A stretch of DNA of 64,000 bases from the NCBI GenBank assembly GCA_046351325.1, contig JAXLYR010000025.1, positions 45,916 through 109,915 of the forward strand. Direction: 5' to 3'. The number at the start of each line of letters is the position of its first letter. Position 1 is the first letter of the stretch. Source of the DNA: Xiheicaenibacterium sp046351325 (GTDB taxonomy: Bacteria > Myxococcota_A > Polyangia > Polyangiales > Polyangiaceae). The notes beneath the pieces are model-generated. The model ran no database searches, was not told where the DNA came from, and saw only the letters and a program-made list of their open reading frames with translations. Positions 55,045-63,494 of the stretch are shown in pieces. Made by a program: the position numbers and the translations under genes.

Positions 55045-56345
55045 CAGCGATCCTCGATGCGGAGGAAGCGCGGCGGCGCTGCGAGGAGCGGTCGCGCGCC
55101 ACCGTCGACGACCTCGCGCTCGAGCTGCGCGAGCGCGCGACGCACCGAGCCCTCGCGCGCTGCGTGGGTCACGATCACGACGCGCGCGGCGTCGTTCGCG
55201 AGCTCCGATTGGATGATCTGAGACAGGCTCACGTTCTCGCCTGCGAAGGCGCCGGCGACCTTGGCCATGACGCCGGGTTGATCGCTGACGGTGAGGCGCA
55301 CGTAATAGCGGAGCGTCGTCTCCTCCGCGGGGACGAGCGGCTTCTCTGCGAGATCGCTCGCGGCGGTGACGAGGCCCGGCACGCCCGCGACGACCGAGCG
55401 CGCGACGTCGAGGATGTCGGCGACGACGCTCACCGCGGTCGGCATGTCGCCAGCGCCGCGACCGGTGAAGAGGCACGGCCCGAGTGCCCGACCCTCGACG
55501 AGGATCGCGTTCTGCGCGAGCGAGATGTTCGAGAGCACGCTCGAGCGCCGCACCAACGTGGGGTGCGCGCGGAGCTCGACGCCCGCGCCGTGCGCCCTGC
55601 CGACGACGAGGTGTTTCACCGAGTATCCGAGCTGTGCGGCGAGCTCGACGTCGACGCGCTCGAGGCCGCGGATCCCCTCGACGGTCATCGCGGGGTACGG
55701 CGGACGCGCGCCGAACGCGAGCATCGCGAGGAGCACGAGCTTCTGCGCGGCGTCGTGACCGTCGACGTCGAGCGACGGATCGGCCTCGGCGTAGCCGCGC
55801 GCTTGAGCCTCGGCGAGCGCGTCGTCGAACGAGCAGCCGTCCTCGGTCATGCGCGTGAGGATGTAGTTGCTCGTACCGTTCAAGATCCCGACGAGCTCGA
55901 GGACCTCGTCGCTCGCGAACGAGTCGCGAAGCGCGCGAACCACGGGGATGCCGCCGCCGACCGCTGCCTCGAACGCGAGATCGACCCCGCGCCGCGACGC
56001 CAGCTCGAAGAGCGCGGGCCCGCGCTTCGCGAGCAGGGCCTTGTTCGCGGTGACCACGCTGCGCCCGCTCTTGATCGCGCGCTCGACGCACTCGCCGGCG
56101 AAGTCCTCGCCGCCCATGACTTCGACGAAGATGTCGACCTCGGGGTCGTCGAGCACCAGGCTAGCGTCGGTCGTGAGCTTGCCGCGATCGAGCTCGTCCA
56201 CCCTGGGTTTGTCGGTGTCGCGCACGAGCACGCGGCGCACCTCGAGCGGCACTCCGCACCGAGCCATGTAGCGGGCTCCGTTGCGTGCCAGGAGGCGCAG
56301 GACGCCGCCGCCGACGGTGCCGCACCCGAGCAAGGCGATCTTCAC
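55044..56345 (-). CDS. hom: Homoserine dehydrogenase
   Basis: 433 residues from the GTG at 56345; an ATG at 56426 would add an unconserved Arg/Pro-rich extension. NAD-binding motif IALLGCGTVGGGVLRLL; middle motifs ANKALLAKRGPALFELA and GGGIPVVRALRDSFASDEV; catalytic segment NGTSNYILTRM; C-terminal ACT domain (VRLTVSDQPGVMAKVAGAFA). It reduces aspartate semialdehyde to homoserine for threonine/methionine synthesis. The ACT domain makes threonine feedback likely. Coupled with the MFS gene downstream. Confidence 0.95.
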   Translation of the reverse strand: MKIALLGCGTVGGGVLRLLARNGARYMARCGVPLEVRRVLVRDTDKPRVDELDRGKLTTDASLVLDDPEVDIFVEVMGGEDFAGECVERAIKSGRSVVTANKALLAKRGPALFELASRRGVDLAFEAAVGGGIPVVRALRDSFASDEVLELVGILNGTSNYILTRMTEDGCSFDDALAEAQARGYAEADPSLDVDGHDAAQKLVLLAMLAFGARPPYPAMTVEGIRGLERVDVELAAQLGYSVKHLVVGRAHGAGVELRAHPTLVRRSSVLSNISLAQNAILVEGRALGPCLFTGRGAGDMPTAVSVVADILDVARSVVAGVPGLVTAASDLAEKPLVPAEETTLRYYVRLTVSDQPGVMAKVAGAFAGENVSLSQIIQSELANDAARVVIVTHAAREGSVRRALAQLEREVVDGGARPLLAAPPRFLRIEDR

Positions 56346-56515
56346 AGCGTCGCCGTCGTGCGGTCGGCGACGCCGGCGACCAGAGGGAACTTCAGAGGCA
56401 GGAGGAGAAGGATCTTCGGGGCGCAAAGCGCGCCGAGCTTAGCCTAGGACTCCGCGATTTCGACGCCGCTCCTCCTCCTCGCGAACGCGAGAGTGGCTGT
56501 GTATGCTCCCGGCCC

Positions 56516-58414
56516 ATGGCGGAAAAAGGCTTCATGGGCGGGTCGATGAAGTTCGCAGTCGGTGAGGGAGACAACCCTCCCGAGCAGGTCGAGGGGCCGC
56601 TCTTGCCCCTGCGCGTGCTCATCGTGACCGCGCTCACGCCGACAGCCGACGCGAACGCCGGATCGGCGACGCCCTCGAACCCCATCCGACTCGATCTGTC
56701 GGAGCCGACGCAGCTCTTCAACAAGGTGCGACCGCGCATCGCGATCGACGTCCCGAGCGTGCTCGACGGCGGCAAGCCGACGCGGCTCGAGCTCGCGCCG
56801 ACGAGCCTCAAGAGCTTCCGCCCGGACGGGATGGTGCAAGAGATCCCGCTCCTGCGCTCGCTCATCGACGGCAAGCTGATCCTCGATCGGCTGCGCAACG
56901 GAGAGATCAACGACGACGTCGCGTTCAGCCTGCTCGACCGTCTTTGGAAGGGGTCGAACCTCGCCGCCGAGGTTCTCGGGCGCGCGCCTCGCACCGCGCC
57001 CGCCGAGGATCGCCCGGCGCCGCGCGCCGCCGCCGCGCCGGCTCCGGCCGCTACCCCCTCCCCCGGGGGAGGGGGGGGCCTCGACGCGCTCCTCGACATG
57101 GTCGACGTCCCCGGCGGCGGGCCCGCCGCGGCTGCAGCGCCCGCGCCCGCGAGCCCGTTCGCGGGGGACGAGCGCATCCAGAAGATCATCTCCGAGGTCG
57201 CGCTCGGCGGCCGCGCTCGCGGCGGTCGCGGCAAGACCGGCATCCCCATGATCGAGGAGGCCATCGGCGCGCAGCTCGGCTCGATCCTGCAGCACCCCGA
57301 GGTGCGCCGCCTCGAGCGTTCGTACCGCGCCGTGAACTTCCTCCTCGAGCGATCGCAGCGCATCGACGGCGTCCAGATCGACGTCCTCGGCATCCCCGAC
57401 GAGGGCGCCGCCGCGGTGCTCGGCCGCGTGCTCAAGCAGCCGCAGGAGGTCCCCTTCTCGTTCGCTGTCGTCGACGTCGAGACGGACGGCAGCGCGCGCA
57501 GCCTCGCGGAGATCGAGACCCTCGCAGCCCTCGCTGAAGAGGGCGTTTGCCCCGTCATCATCAACGGGACGGAGAAGCTGCTCGGCGTCGGAGATCTCTC
57601 TCGCGTCGACAAGATCGACAACAAGCAGAACCTCTTCACCGCCGCGCACCGCGCGCCTTGGCGATCGACGGCGAACAAGCCGAGCCTGCGCTGGCTCGCG
57701 ATCGCGATGAACGGCGTGCTCCTGCGCGGCCCGTACGACAAGCAGAGCTCACGCGTGCGCGAGGCCGTCATCAAAGAGATGCCCGCCGACCACGAGTCCT
57801 TCGTGTGGATGGCGCCGGCCTTCGCGGTCGCGAGCGTGTGCATCACGAGCTTCAAGGAGACCTGGTGGCCCGGCCGCATCACGGGCGCTCGACACGGCCA
57901 GGTGCAGAACCTGCTCGTCCGCGAGATCGACGATGACGGCATGCAGGTCGCCATCCCCACGCAGGCCTTCATCAGCACCGAGTCGCAGCGTGAGCTCGGC
58001 CGCATCGGCGTGCTCGCGCTCGCGTCCGCACCGAACAGCGACGCCGTGTACATCCACACCGCGCCGACCGCGTACGTCCAACCCGACAAGAAGACGTACG
58101 ACTCCGCGTCGACCGAGCCCGAGAACCGGCCGCCTGCACTCTCGCTCGTCGATCAGCTCTTCGTCGCGCGCCTCGTGCAGTTCGCGCGGTCTCTCACCAG
58201 CAAGCTCCCGCGCGAGGTCGATCCACACGAAGCGCAGGAAATCCTCGGCGCTGCGACGTGGGCTCTCTTCGAGAAGGCGCCGCCCTCGGGTCCCTCGGTG
58301 AAGGTGACCGTTCGACGCGACGCTGACGGTCCTGTCGCGTCCTTCTCGGTCGAGCCGCGGCGCTTCCTCGGCGTGAGCCTCGACCAATTCGACTTCGAGA
58401 TGCCGATCGGCTGA
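56516..58414 (+). CDS. TssB-TssC fusion: type VI secretion sheath protein
   Basis: 632 residues. Residues ~1-165 resemble TssB (VipA): LRVLIVTALTP, IRLDLSEPTQLFNKVRPRIA and LKSFRPDGMVQEIPLLRSL, which match the family DFsPexVxxQVPxLxxLLexR pattern. An Ala/Pro/Gly linker of ~70 residues follows (~165-235). Residues ~260-632 resemble TssC (VipB): VRRLERSYRAVNFLLERS, WLAIAMNGVLLRGPYD (LxLPRxLLRxPYG), FVWMAPAFAVASVCITSF, HGQVQNLLV, QRELGRIGVLALASAP and LVDQLFVARLVQFARSL. TssB and TssC form the contractile sheath and are normally separate. No other T6SS gene is seen around. Confidence 0.75.
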   Translation: MAEKGFMGGSMKFAVGEGDNPPEQVEGPLLPLRVLIVTALTPTADANAGSATPSNPIRLDLSEPTQLFNKVRPRIAIDVPSVLDGGKPTRLELAPTSLKSFRPDGMVQEIPLLRSLIDGKLILDRLRNGEINDDVAFSLLDRLWKGSNLAAEVLGRAPRTAPAEDRPAPRAAAAPAPAATPSPGGGGGLDALLDMVDVPGGGPAAAAAPAPASPFAGDERIQKIISEVALGGRARGGRGKTGIPMIEEAIGAQLGSILQHPEVRRLERSYRAVNFLLERSQRIDGVQIDVLGIPDEGAAAVLGRVLKQPQEVPFSFAVVDVETDGSARSLAEIETLAALAEEGVCPVIINGTEKLLGVGDLSRVDKIDNKQNLFTAAHRAPWRSTANKPSLRWLAIAMNGVLLRGPYDKQSSRVREAVIKEMPADHESFVWMAPAFAVASVCITSFKETWWPGRITGARHGQVQNLLVREIDDDGMQVAIPTQAFISTESQRELGRIGVLALASAPNSDAVYIHTAPTAYVQPDKKTYDSASTEPENRPPALSLVDQLFVARLVQFARSLTSKLPREVDPHEAQEILGAATWALFEKAPPSGPSVKVTVRRDADGPVASFSVEPRRFLGVSLDQFDFEMPIG

Positions 58415-58417
58415 ACC

Positions 58418-60769
58418 GTGGACAATCAGAACAAACCCGAGCGCATCGCGATCGTCGGCGGCGGCCCTGCTGGCCTCTACTTCGCCATCCTGACGAAGAA
58501 GCGCGATCCGCGCGCCGAGGTCGTCGTCTTCGAGCGGAACAAGCCCGACGACACCTTCGGGTTCGGCGTCGTCTTCTCCGACAAGACCCTCGAGGGCCTC
58601 GCCGAGATCGACGCGGAGAGCTACTCCGGGATCGTCGAGCGCTTCTTCCATTGGGACGCGATCGACATCCACGTCGGCGACACCGTCGAGCGCTCGGTCG
58701 GGCACGGATTCAGCGGCATCGCGCGGACGGCGCTCCTCGCCGTGCTGCAGGAGCGCGCGCGCTCGCTCGGCGTCGACGTGCGATACGAGACCGCGGTCGA
58801 ACCAGGCTCGGCCGCGCTCGCAGGTTGGGATCTCGTGGTCGTCGCAGACGGCGTGAACAGCGCGTTCCGCGCGGCCTTCGCCGAGGGCTTCAAGCCTGCC
58901 ATCTCGTTCCGACCGAACCGCTTCGTGTGGCTCGGCACGACCTTCCCCTTCGAGGCCTTCACCTTCTATTTCAAGGAGACCGAGTGGGGTCTCTTCCAGG
59001 TGCACGCGTACCGCTACGAGGACGCGCGCCCGACGGGTGGTGCTCCGGGGCTGCCGGCGACGGGTCGGTCCACGTTCATCGTCGAGTGCTCCGACGAGAC
59101 CTACAAGCGCACGGGCCTCGCCGAGCAGGATGAGGTCGCGACGGCGCGCTTCTTCGAGAAGATCTTCGAGAAGGAGCTCCTCGACGCGCGCGGGACGCGG
59201 CATCCCCTCCTCGTGAACCGCTCGATTTGGCGGCAATTCCCTGTGATCCAGAACGCCAAGTACCACCACGAGAACATGGTGATCCTCGGCGACGCCGCGC
59301 ACACCGCGCACTTCTCGATCGGCTCGGGGACGAAGCTCGCGCTCGAGGACGCGGTCGCGCTGCGCGCTGCGCTCGATCGCGGCGGGCCTCTTCAGGACGC
59401 GCTCGCGGCCTACGATCGCGATCGCCGGCCGGTCGCAGACTCGCTGCAGCGAGCCGCGCAGGTCAGCCTCGAGTGGTTCGAGAACACCGAGCGCCACATC
59501 AAGAAGAAGCCGCTCGTGTTCGCGTTCTCGCTGCTCACCCGCAGCCTGCGCGTCACACACGAGAACCTGAAGCTCCGCGATCCGGCGTTCGTCGCGCGCG
59601 TCGACGAGGACTTCGCGGCGACGCACTCGAGCGCGAGCAGCGCCTCACACAAGACCTCGACGCCTCCGATGTTCGTGCCGCTCCGCTTGCGCGAGCTCGA
59701 GCTCGAGAACCGAGTCGGCGTCTCGTCGATGTGCATGTACAGCGCGGCGGACGGCACGGTCGACGACTTCCACCTCGTCCACTTGGGCAGCCGCGCGCTC
59801 GGCGGCGCGGGCCTGGTGATGACCGAGATGACCGACGTTCACCCGGACGGCCGCATCACGCCAGGGTGCGCCGGGATGTATGCGCCCCATCACGTCCGCG
59901 CGTGGCGACGCGTCGTCGAGTTCGTTCACCGAAGCAGCACCGCCAAGATCGGCATGCAGCTCGGCCACGCAGGTCGCAAGGGCTCGACCTTGCCGCCGTG
60001 GGCCGGCCAAGACATCGCGCTCCCCGACGAGGACAGCTGGCCGCTGGTCGCGCCGAGCTCCCTGCCCTGGCTCTCGGCCTCGGGTCAGCCGAACTCACCT
60101 CCCAACTCGACGCCGCGCGCGATGACCCGCGCCGACATGGATCGGGTGCGCGACGACTTCGTCCGCTCGGCCGAGATGGCTCGTGAGGCCGGCTTCGACA
60201 TGCTCGAGCTCCACTGCGCGCACGGCTATTTGCTCGCGACCTTCCTCTCGCCGCTCACGAACGTTCGCGACGACGAGTACGGCGGCTCGATCGAGAACCG
60301 CGCACGCTTCCCGCTCGAGGTCTTCCACGCGATCCGCAACGTGTGGCCCGCGGAGCTCCCCATCAGCGTGCGCATCAGCGCGAGCGACTGGGCCGACGGT
60401 GGCATCTCCGTGGGGGACGTCGTCACGCTCGGCAAGCTCTTCAAAGACGCGGGCTGCGACCTCCTCGACGTGTCGACGGGTGGAACCGTCGCGCATCAAC
60501 GGCCGCGCTACGGGCGCCTCTTTCAGGTGCCCTTCGCCGAGCTCGTGCGCAGCGAGGCTCGCATCGCCACCGCGGCAGTCGGCGGCATCACCTCTTACGC
60601 GGATGTCAACAGCATCCTCGCCGCGCGCCGTGCTGATCTCTGCCTCATCGCCCGCGCCCACCTCTTCGATCCGTACTGGGTTCGTCACGCAGCGCAGGCG
60701 CAGCGCTACGAGTTGCCGTGGCCTAAACCCTACGGTGTGCTACGCGGATATGAACCGCGATTCGCGTGA
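58418..60769 (+). CDS. Bifunctional FAD monooxygenase-old yellow enzyme (salicylyl/anthraniloyl-CoA type)
   Basis: 783 residues; GTG 3 bp after the previous stop. Residues 1-~400 are a class A flavin monooxygenase (AIVGGGPAGLYFAIL; GDAAHTAHFSIGSGTKLALEDA). After a Ser-rich linker, ~410-783 form an OYE/2,4-dienoyl-CoA reductase-like TIM barrel (FVPLRLRELELENRVGVSSM; MQLGHAGRKGS; LHCAHGYLLATFLSP). This order matches 2-aminobenzoyl-CoA monooxygenase/reductase and salicylyl-CoA 5-hydroxylase, which act in aerobic aromatic-CoA degradation. Its partner CoA-ligase is not in the window. It is unrelated to the sheath-like gene just upstream. Confidence 0.9.
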   Translation: MDNQNKPERIAIVGGGPAGLYFAILTKKRDPRAEVVVFERNKPDDTFGFGVVFSDKTLEGLAEIDAESYSGIVERFFHWDAIDIHVGDTVERSVGHGFSGIARTALLAVLQERARSLGVDVRYETAVEPGSAALAGWDLVVVADGVNSAFRAAFAEGFKPAISFRPNRFVWLGTTFPFEAFTFYFKETEWGLFQVHAYRYEDARPTGGAPGLPATGRSTFIVECSDETYKRTGLAEQDEVATARFFEKIFEKELLDARGTRHPLLVNRSIWRQFPVIQNAKYHHENMVILGDAAHTAHFSIGSGTKLALEDAVALRAALDRGGPLQDALAAYDRDRRPVADSLQRAAQVSLEWFENTERHIKKKPLVFAFSLLTRSLRVTHENLKLRDPAFVARVDEDFAATHSSASSASHKTSTPPMFVPLRLRELELENRVGVSSMCMYSAADGTVDDFHLVHLGSRALGGAGLVMTEMTDVHPDGRITPGCAGMYAPHHVRAWRRVVEFVHRSSTAKIGMQLGHAGRKGSTLPPWAGQDIALPDEDSWPLVAPSSLPWLSASGQPNSPPNSTPRAMTRADMDRVRDDFVRSAEMAREAGFDMLELHCAHGYLLATFLSPLTNVRDDEYGGSIENRARFPLEVFHAIRNVWPAELPISVRISASDWADGGISVGDVVTLGKLFKDAGCDLLDVSTGGTVAHQRPRYGRLFQVPFAELVRSEARIATAAVGGITSYADVNSILAARRADLCLIARAHLFDPYWVRHAAQAQRYELPWPKPYGVLRGYEPRFA

Positions 60770-60775
60770 GGGTGC

Positions 60776-61732
60776 ATGGCGGGCGAGGCTCCTCGACCGG
60801 TGATCGCGGTCGATACGACCACGGACATCGAGACACCGGAGCACGTCCGCTTTCGCTACCACGTGGCGGGGCCCGTTCGCCGGTCGCTCGCCTATCTCGT
60901 CGACCTGGTGATTCGCGTGGCGTTCATGCTCGTGCTCGGGCTCGGGCTCACGCTGACCAGCTACAGCTTGTCCGCTGAGGTCGGGCAGGCCTCGCTCGGC
61001 ATCATCCTCATCATCGCGTTCCTCATCGATTGGTTTTACTTCGTCGTATGGGAGATCGCGTGGAGCGGCCGGACTCCAGGCAAGCGCGCGCTCAGCCTCC
61101 GCGTCATCGGTGAGACAGGTCACCCGCTGCGGCCCGCGCAGAGCTTCCTGCGCAACTTCCTTCGAGCCGCAGACTTCCTGCCGAACCTGTACGCGGTGGG
61201 CATTCTGGTGATGGGTCGCGACAAGCGCTTCCGTCGCCTCGGGGACCTCGCGGCCGGCACGATGGTCGTGCTCGAGGAGAAGCCCTTCGTCGAGGGACCT
61301 GTCGTGGTCACGCCACCTCCGACCCCGCAAGAGTTGGCGTCGCTGCCTCAACGCTTGCCGCTGCTGGGCTCGGACGTCGAGGCCATCGAGCTCTTGCTGC
61401 GTCGTGAGGCTCGCCTCTCGCCCGTTCGCGTGCACGAGCTCGCTTCGATGATCGCGCCGACCTTCGGCGAGCGCCTGAAGGTCCGCGTCCACGATCCCGT
61501 GCGCTTCCTCAAGATCCTCTACGTGCGCGCGCGCGGTGGCGTCGGCAGCGCCGCGCAGCCCGCGGCCTTTCAACCGATGGCTGGACCCCCAACGCAGGGC
61601 TACCCGCAAGCTCCGCAGCAGTGGGGGCCTGGTGGTTGGCAGGGCGGCGGCTGGCAGAACAACCCTCCGCCGCAGGCACCACCGCAGACCCACAATCCTT
61701 GGGGCGGGCCTCCGCCGGGAGCACGCTGGTGA
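60776..61732 (+). CDS. RDD-family membrane protein
   Basis: 318 residues. N-terminal RDD domain (RRSLAYLVDLVIRVAFMLVLG; WSGRTPGKRALSLRV; RRLGDLAAGTMVVL), three to four helices. Then a soluble region ~190-260 and a C-terminal ~60-residue tail rich in Gly/Pro/Gln (GGWQGGGWQNNPPPQ). RDD proteins are of uncertain function, often in operons with SpoIIM-like and MoxR/vWA-type genes. Overlaps the next gene by 4 bp (GTGA). Confidence 0.85.
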   Translation: MAGEAPRPVIAVDTTTDIETPEHVRFRYHVAGPVRRSLAYLVDLVIRVAFMLVLGLGLTLTSYSLSAEVGQASLGIILIIAFLIDWFYFVVWEIAWSGRTPGKRALSLRVIGETGHPLRPAQSFLRNFLRAADFLPNLYAVGILVMGRDKRFRRLGDLAAGTMVVLEEKPFVEGPVVVTPPPTPQELASLPQRLPLLGSDVEAIELLLRREARLSPVRVHELASMIAPTFGERLKVRVHDPVRFLKILYVRARGGVGSAAQPAAFQPMAGPPTQGYPQAPQQWGPGGWQGGGWQNNPPPQAPPQTHNPWGGPPPGARW

Positions 61733-62715
61733 TCCCGCAGGACGAGTTCGTCGCTCTACGCCAGCGCGACTGGACCGAGCTCGACGCCCTCATCGGCAAG
61801 GGGGGTTCGCTCCATTCGCGACCAGGGCCCACGATCTCGCGCGCCGCATCGCTCTATCGCTCGCTCTGCAACGACGTCATGCGCGCCGAGGGGCTCCGCT
61901 ATTCGACCGATCTCCTCATCTACCTCCACGCGCTAGCGGGGCGCACGCACAACGTCCTCTACGGCGCGAAGCCCGTGCGATCACGCGGCGCGCTCGCGTT
62001 CGTGTTCGGCGAGTTCCCCGCCGCGCTGCGCGCCAACTGGCGCCTCTTCGCGTTGAGCAGCGCGCTCTTCTTGCTGCCTTTCTTCATCGGCCTCATCGGC
62101 GCATCGAGCCCCGGCAGCTTCGCGGAGCGCGTGCTGCCCGCGAGCGCGCTCGAGGGCGCAGCCGACATGTACAAAGAGGGCTTCTCCGGCGGGCGCGGCA
62201 GCGGACTCGACGCGCAGATGACCGGCTTCTACGTGTGGAACAACGTCGGGATCGCGTTCCGTGTCTTCGCGACCGGTGTGCTCTTCGGATTGGGTTCGGT
62301 CTTCTACCTCATCTACAACGGCCTCGTGATCGGCACGACCGTCGGCTACGTGATGCGCGCGGGGCACGGCGACAACATCTGGACCTTCATGTGCGGCCAC
62401 GGCCCGTACGAGATCACCGCGATCCTCATCGCCGGTGGGGCCGGCCTCCAGATGGGCTACGCGCTGGTAGCGACCGACGGGCTCACTCGCTTCGGCTCGT
62501 TCCGCCGACACCTGCGACCCATCCTCGCCCAGATCGCGGGCGCAGCCGTGATGTTGGTGATCGCCGCGCTCATCGAGGGCTTCTGGTCGCCCTCGAGCTT
62601 GCCGCCTCCGATCAAGTGGGCCTTCTCCGCGGTGAACCTCCTGCTCGTCGGGTTCTTCCTCCTTTTCGCGGGCCGTGATCGTGCAGCCTCCTCGCCGCTC
62701 GAGAGTCCGCCATGA
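61729..62715 (+). CDS. SpoIIM-like (DUF95) membrane protein
   Basis: 328 residues. GTG start within the RDD stop (GTGA). N-terminal soluble region with QDEFVALRQRDWTELDALIG, YRSLCNDVMRAEG and IYLHALAGRTHNVLYG is the family start. Helices follow (ALSSALFLLPFFIGLIGA; IAFRVFATGVLFGLGSVFYLIYNGLVIG; HGPYEITAILIAGGAGLQMG). SpoIIM is a forespore-engulfment protein in Bacillus. In non-sporulating Gram-negatives this family is found with RDD and MoxR-linked genes. Function unknown. Confidence 0.88.
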   Translation: MIPQDEFVALRQRDWTELDALIGKGGSLHSRPGPTISRAASLYRSLCNDVMRAEGLRYSTDLLIYLHALAGRTHNVLYGAKPVRSRGALAFVFGEFPAALRANWRLFALSSALFLLPFFIGLIGASSPGSFAERVLPASALEGAADMYKEGFSGGRGSGLDAQMTGFYVWNNVGIAFRVFATGVLFGLGSVFYLIYNGLVIGTTVGYVMRAGHGDNIWTFMCGHGPYEITAILIAGGAGLQMGYALVATDGLTRFGSFRRHLRPILAQIAGAAVMLVIAALIEGFWSPSSLPPPIKWAFSAVNLLLVGFFLLFAGRDRAASSPLESPP

Positions 62716-63494
62716 ACCTCTCCGCTGCGACGATCGTGCTGCGTCCGCGCAAGACCTCCGAGGTCATGGACCTCACCTTTCGCGTGGCGTTCTCGATCGC
62801 GCTCGGGCCTTACGTGCGCATCGCCCTCGCGACCCTGCTGCCCGCGTACGTCGCCCTCCTCGCGCTGAAGTACCTGCTCGCGATTCCGTGGCCGATGCTC
62901 TGGTTGATCGCGATCCCCTTGTCCACGTGGCTCGAGGGACCGTTCACCGTGAGCGCTTCACGGCTCGTGTTCGGTGAGCGACTCACGGTCCGGCAGACGC
63001 TCGCGACCTTCGGCAAGCGCATCCCGAGCTACACGGGCGCGCTCCTCTTGCGAGTCCTCCTCGTCGCGCTCGGGCTCATGGTCTGCGTGGGCGTGTTCTT
63101 CATCCTGCCCGCCGCGCTGCTCATGGGGGAGATCAGCTTGCTCGAGAACGCAGCGCCTCTCGACGCGTTCAAGCGAAGTCGGGTCCTCGCTTCGCAGCGC
63201 GCGTCGAACGCCTCGCTCGCGGGGATGGCGATGAGCATCGCGAAGCTCGGGTTCGTGTTCGGTCTCGAGGCCTTGGGCCACGGGATCGTGCGCGACGTGC
63301 TCCAGCTCGGCGAGCCCTTCGGGTCGTTGATCTCCGACTACGGCTCGCCTTACGCGCTCCTCGGGCTCCTCCTTTCGGGGCCCTTCATGGCGACGGGCAG
63401 GTTCCTCCACTACATCGACGCGCGCACGCGCGCGGACGGTTGGGACATCCAGGTCCGCTACATGGCGCTCCTCGCCGAGGACGCGAAGCCATGA
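62712..63494 (+). CDS. Multi-pass membrane protein (YciC/GPDPase-membrane-like)
   Basis: 260 residues; ATG overlaps the previous stop by 4 bp. Hydrophobic segments: IALATLLPAYVALLALKYLL, WPMLWLIAIPLSTWLE, ALLLRVLLVALGLMVCVGVF, AGMAMSIAKLGFVFGLE and LLGLLLSGPFMATG. The DAFKRSRVL and FxTxAASRLVFGERLT-like pieces resemble the GPDP-membrane/YciC group. No function can be assigned. Confidence 0.7.
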   Translation: MNLSAATIVLRPRKTSEVMDLTFRVAFSIALGPYVRIALATLLPAYVALLALKYLLAIPWPMLWLIAIPLSTWLEGPFTVSASRLVFGERLTVRQTLATFGKRIPSYTGALLLRVLLVALGLMVCVGVFFILPAALLMGEISLLENAAPLDAFKRSRVLASQRASNASLAGMAMSIAKLGFVFGLEALGHGIVRDVLQLGEPFGSLISDYGSPYALLGLLLSGPFMATGRFLHYIDARTRADGWDIQVRYMALLAEDAKP

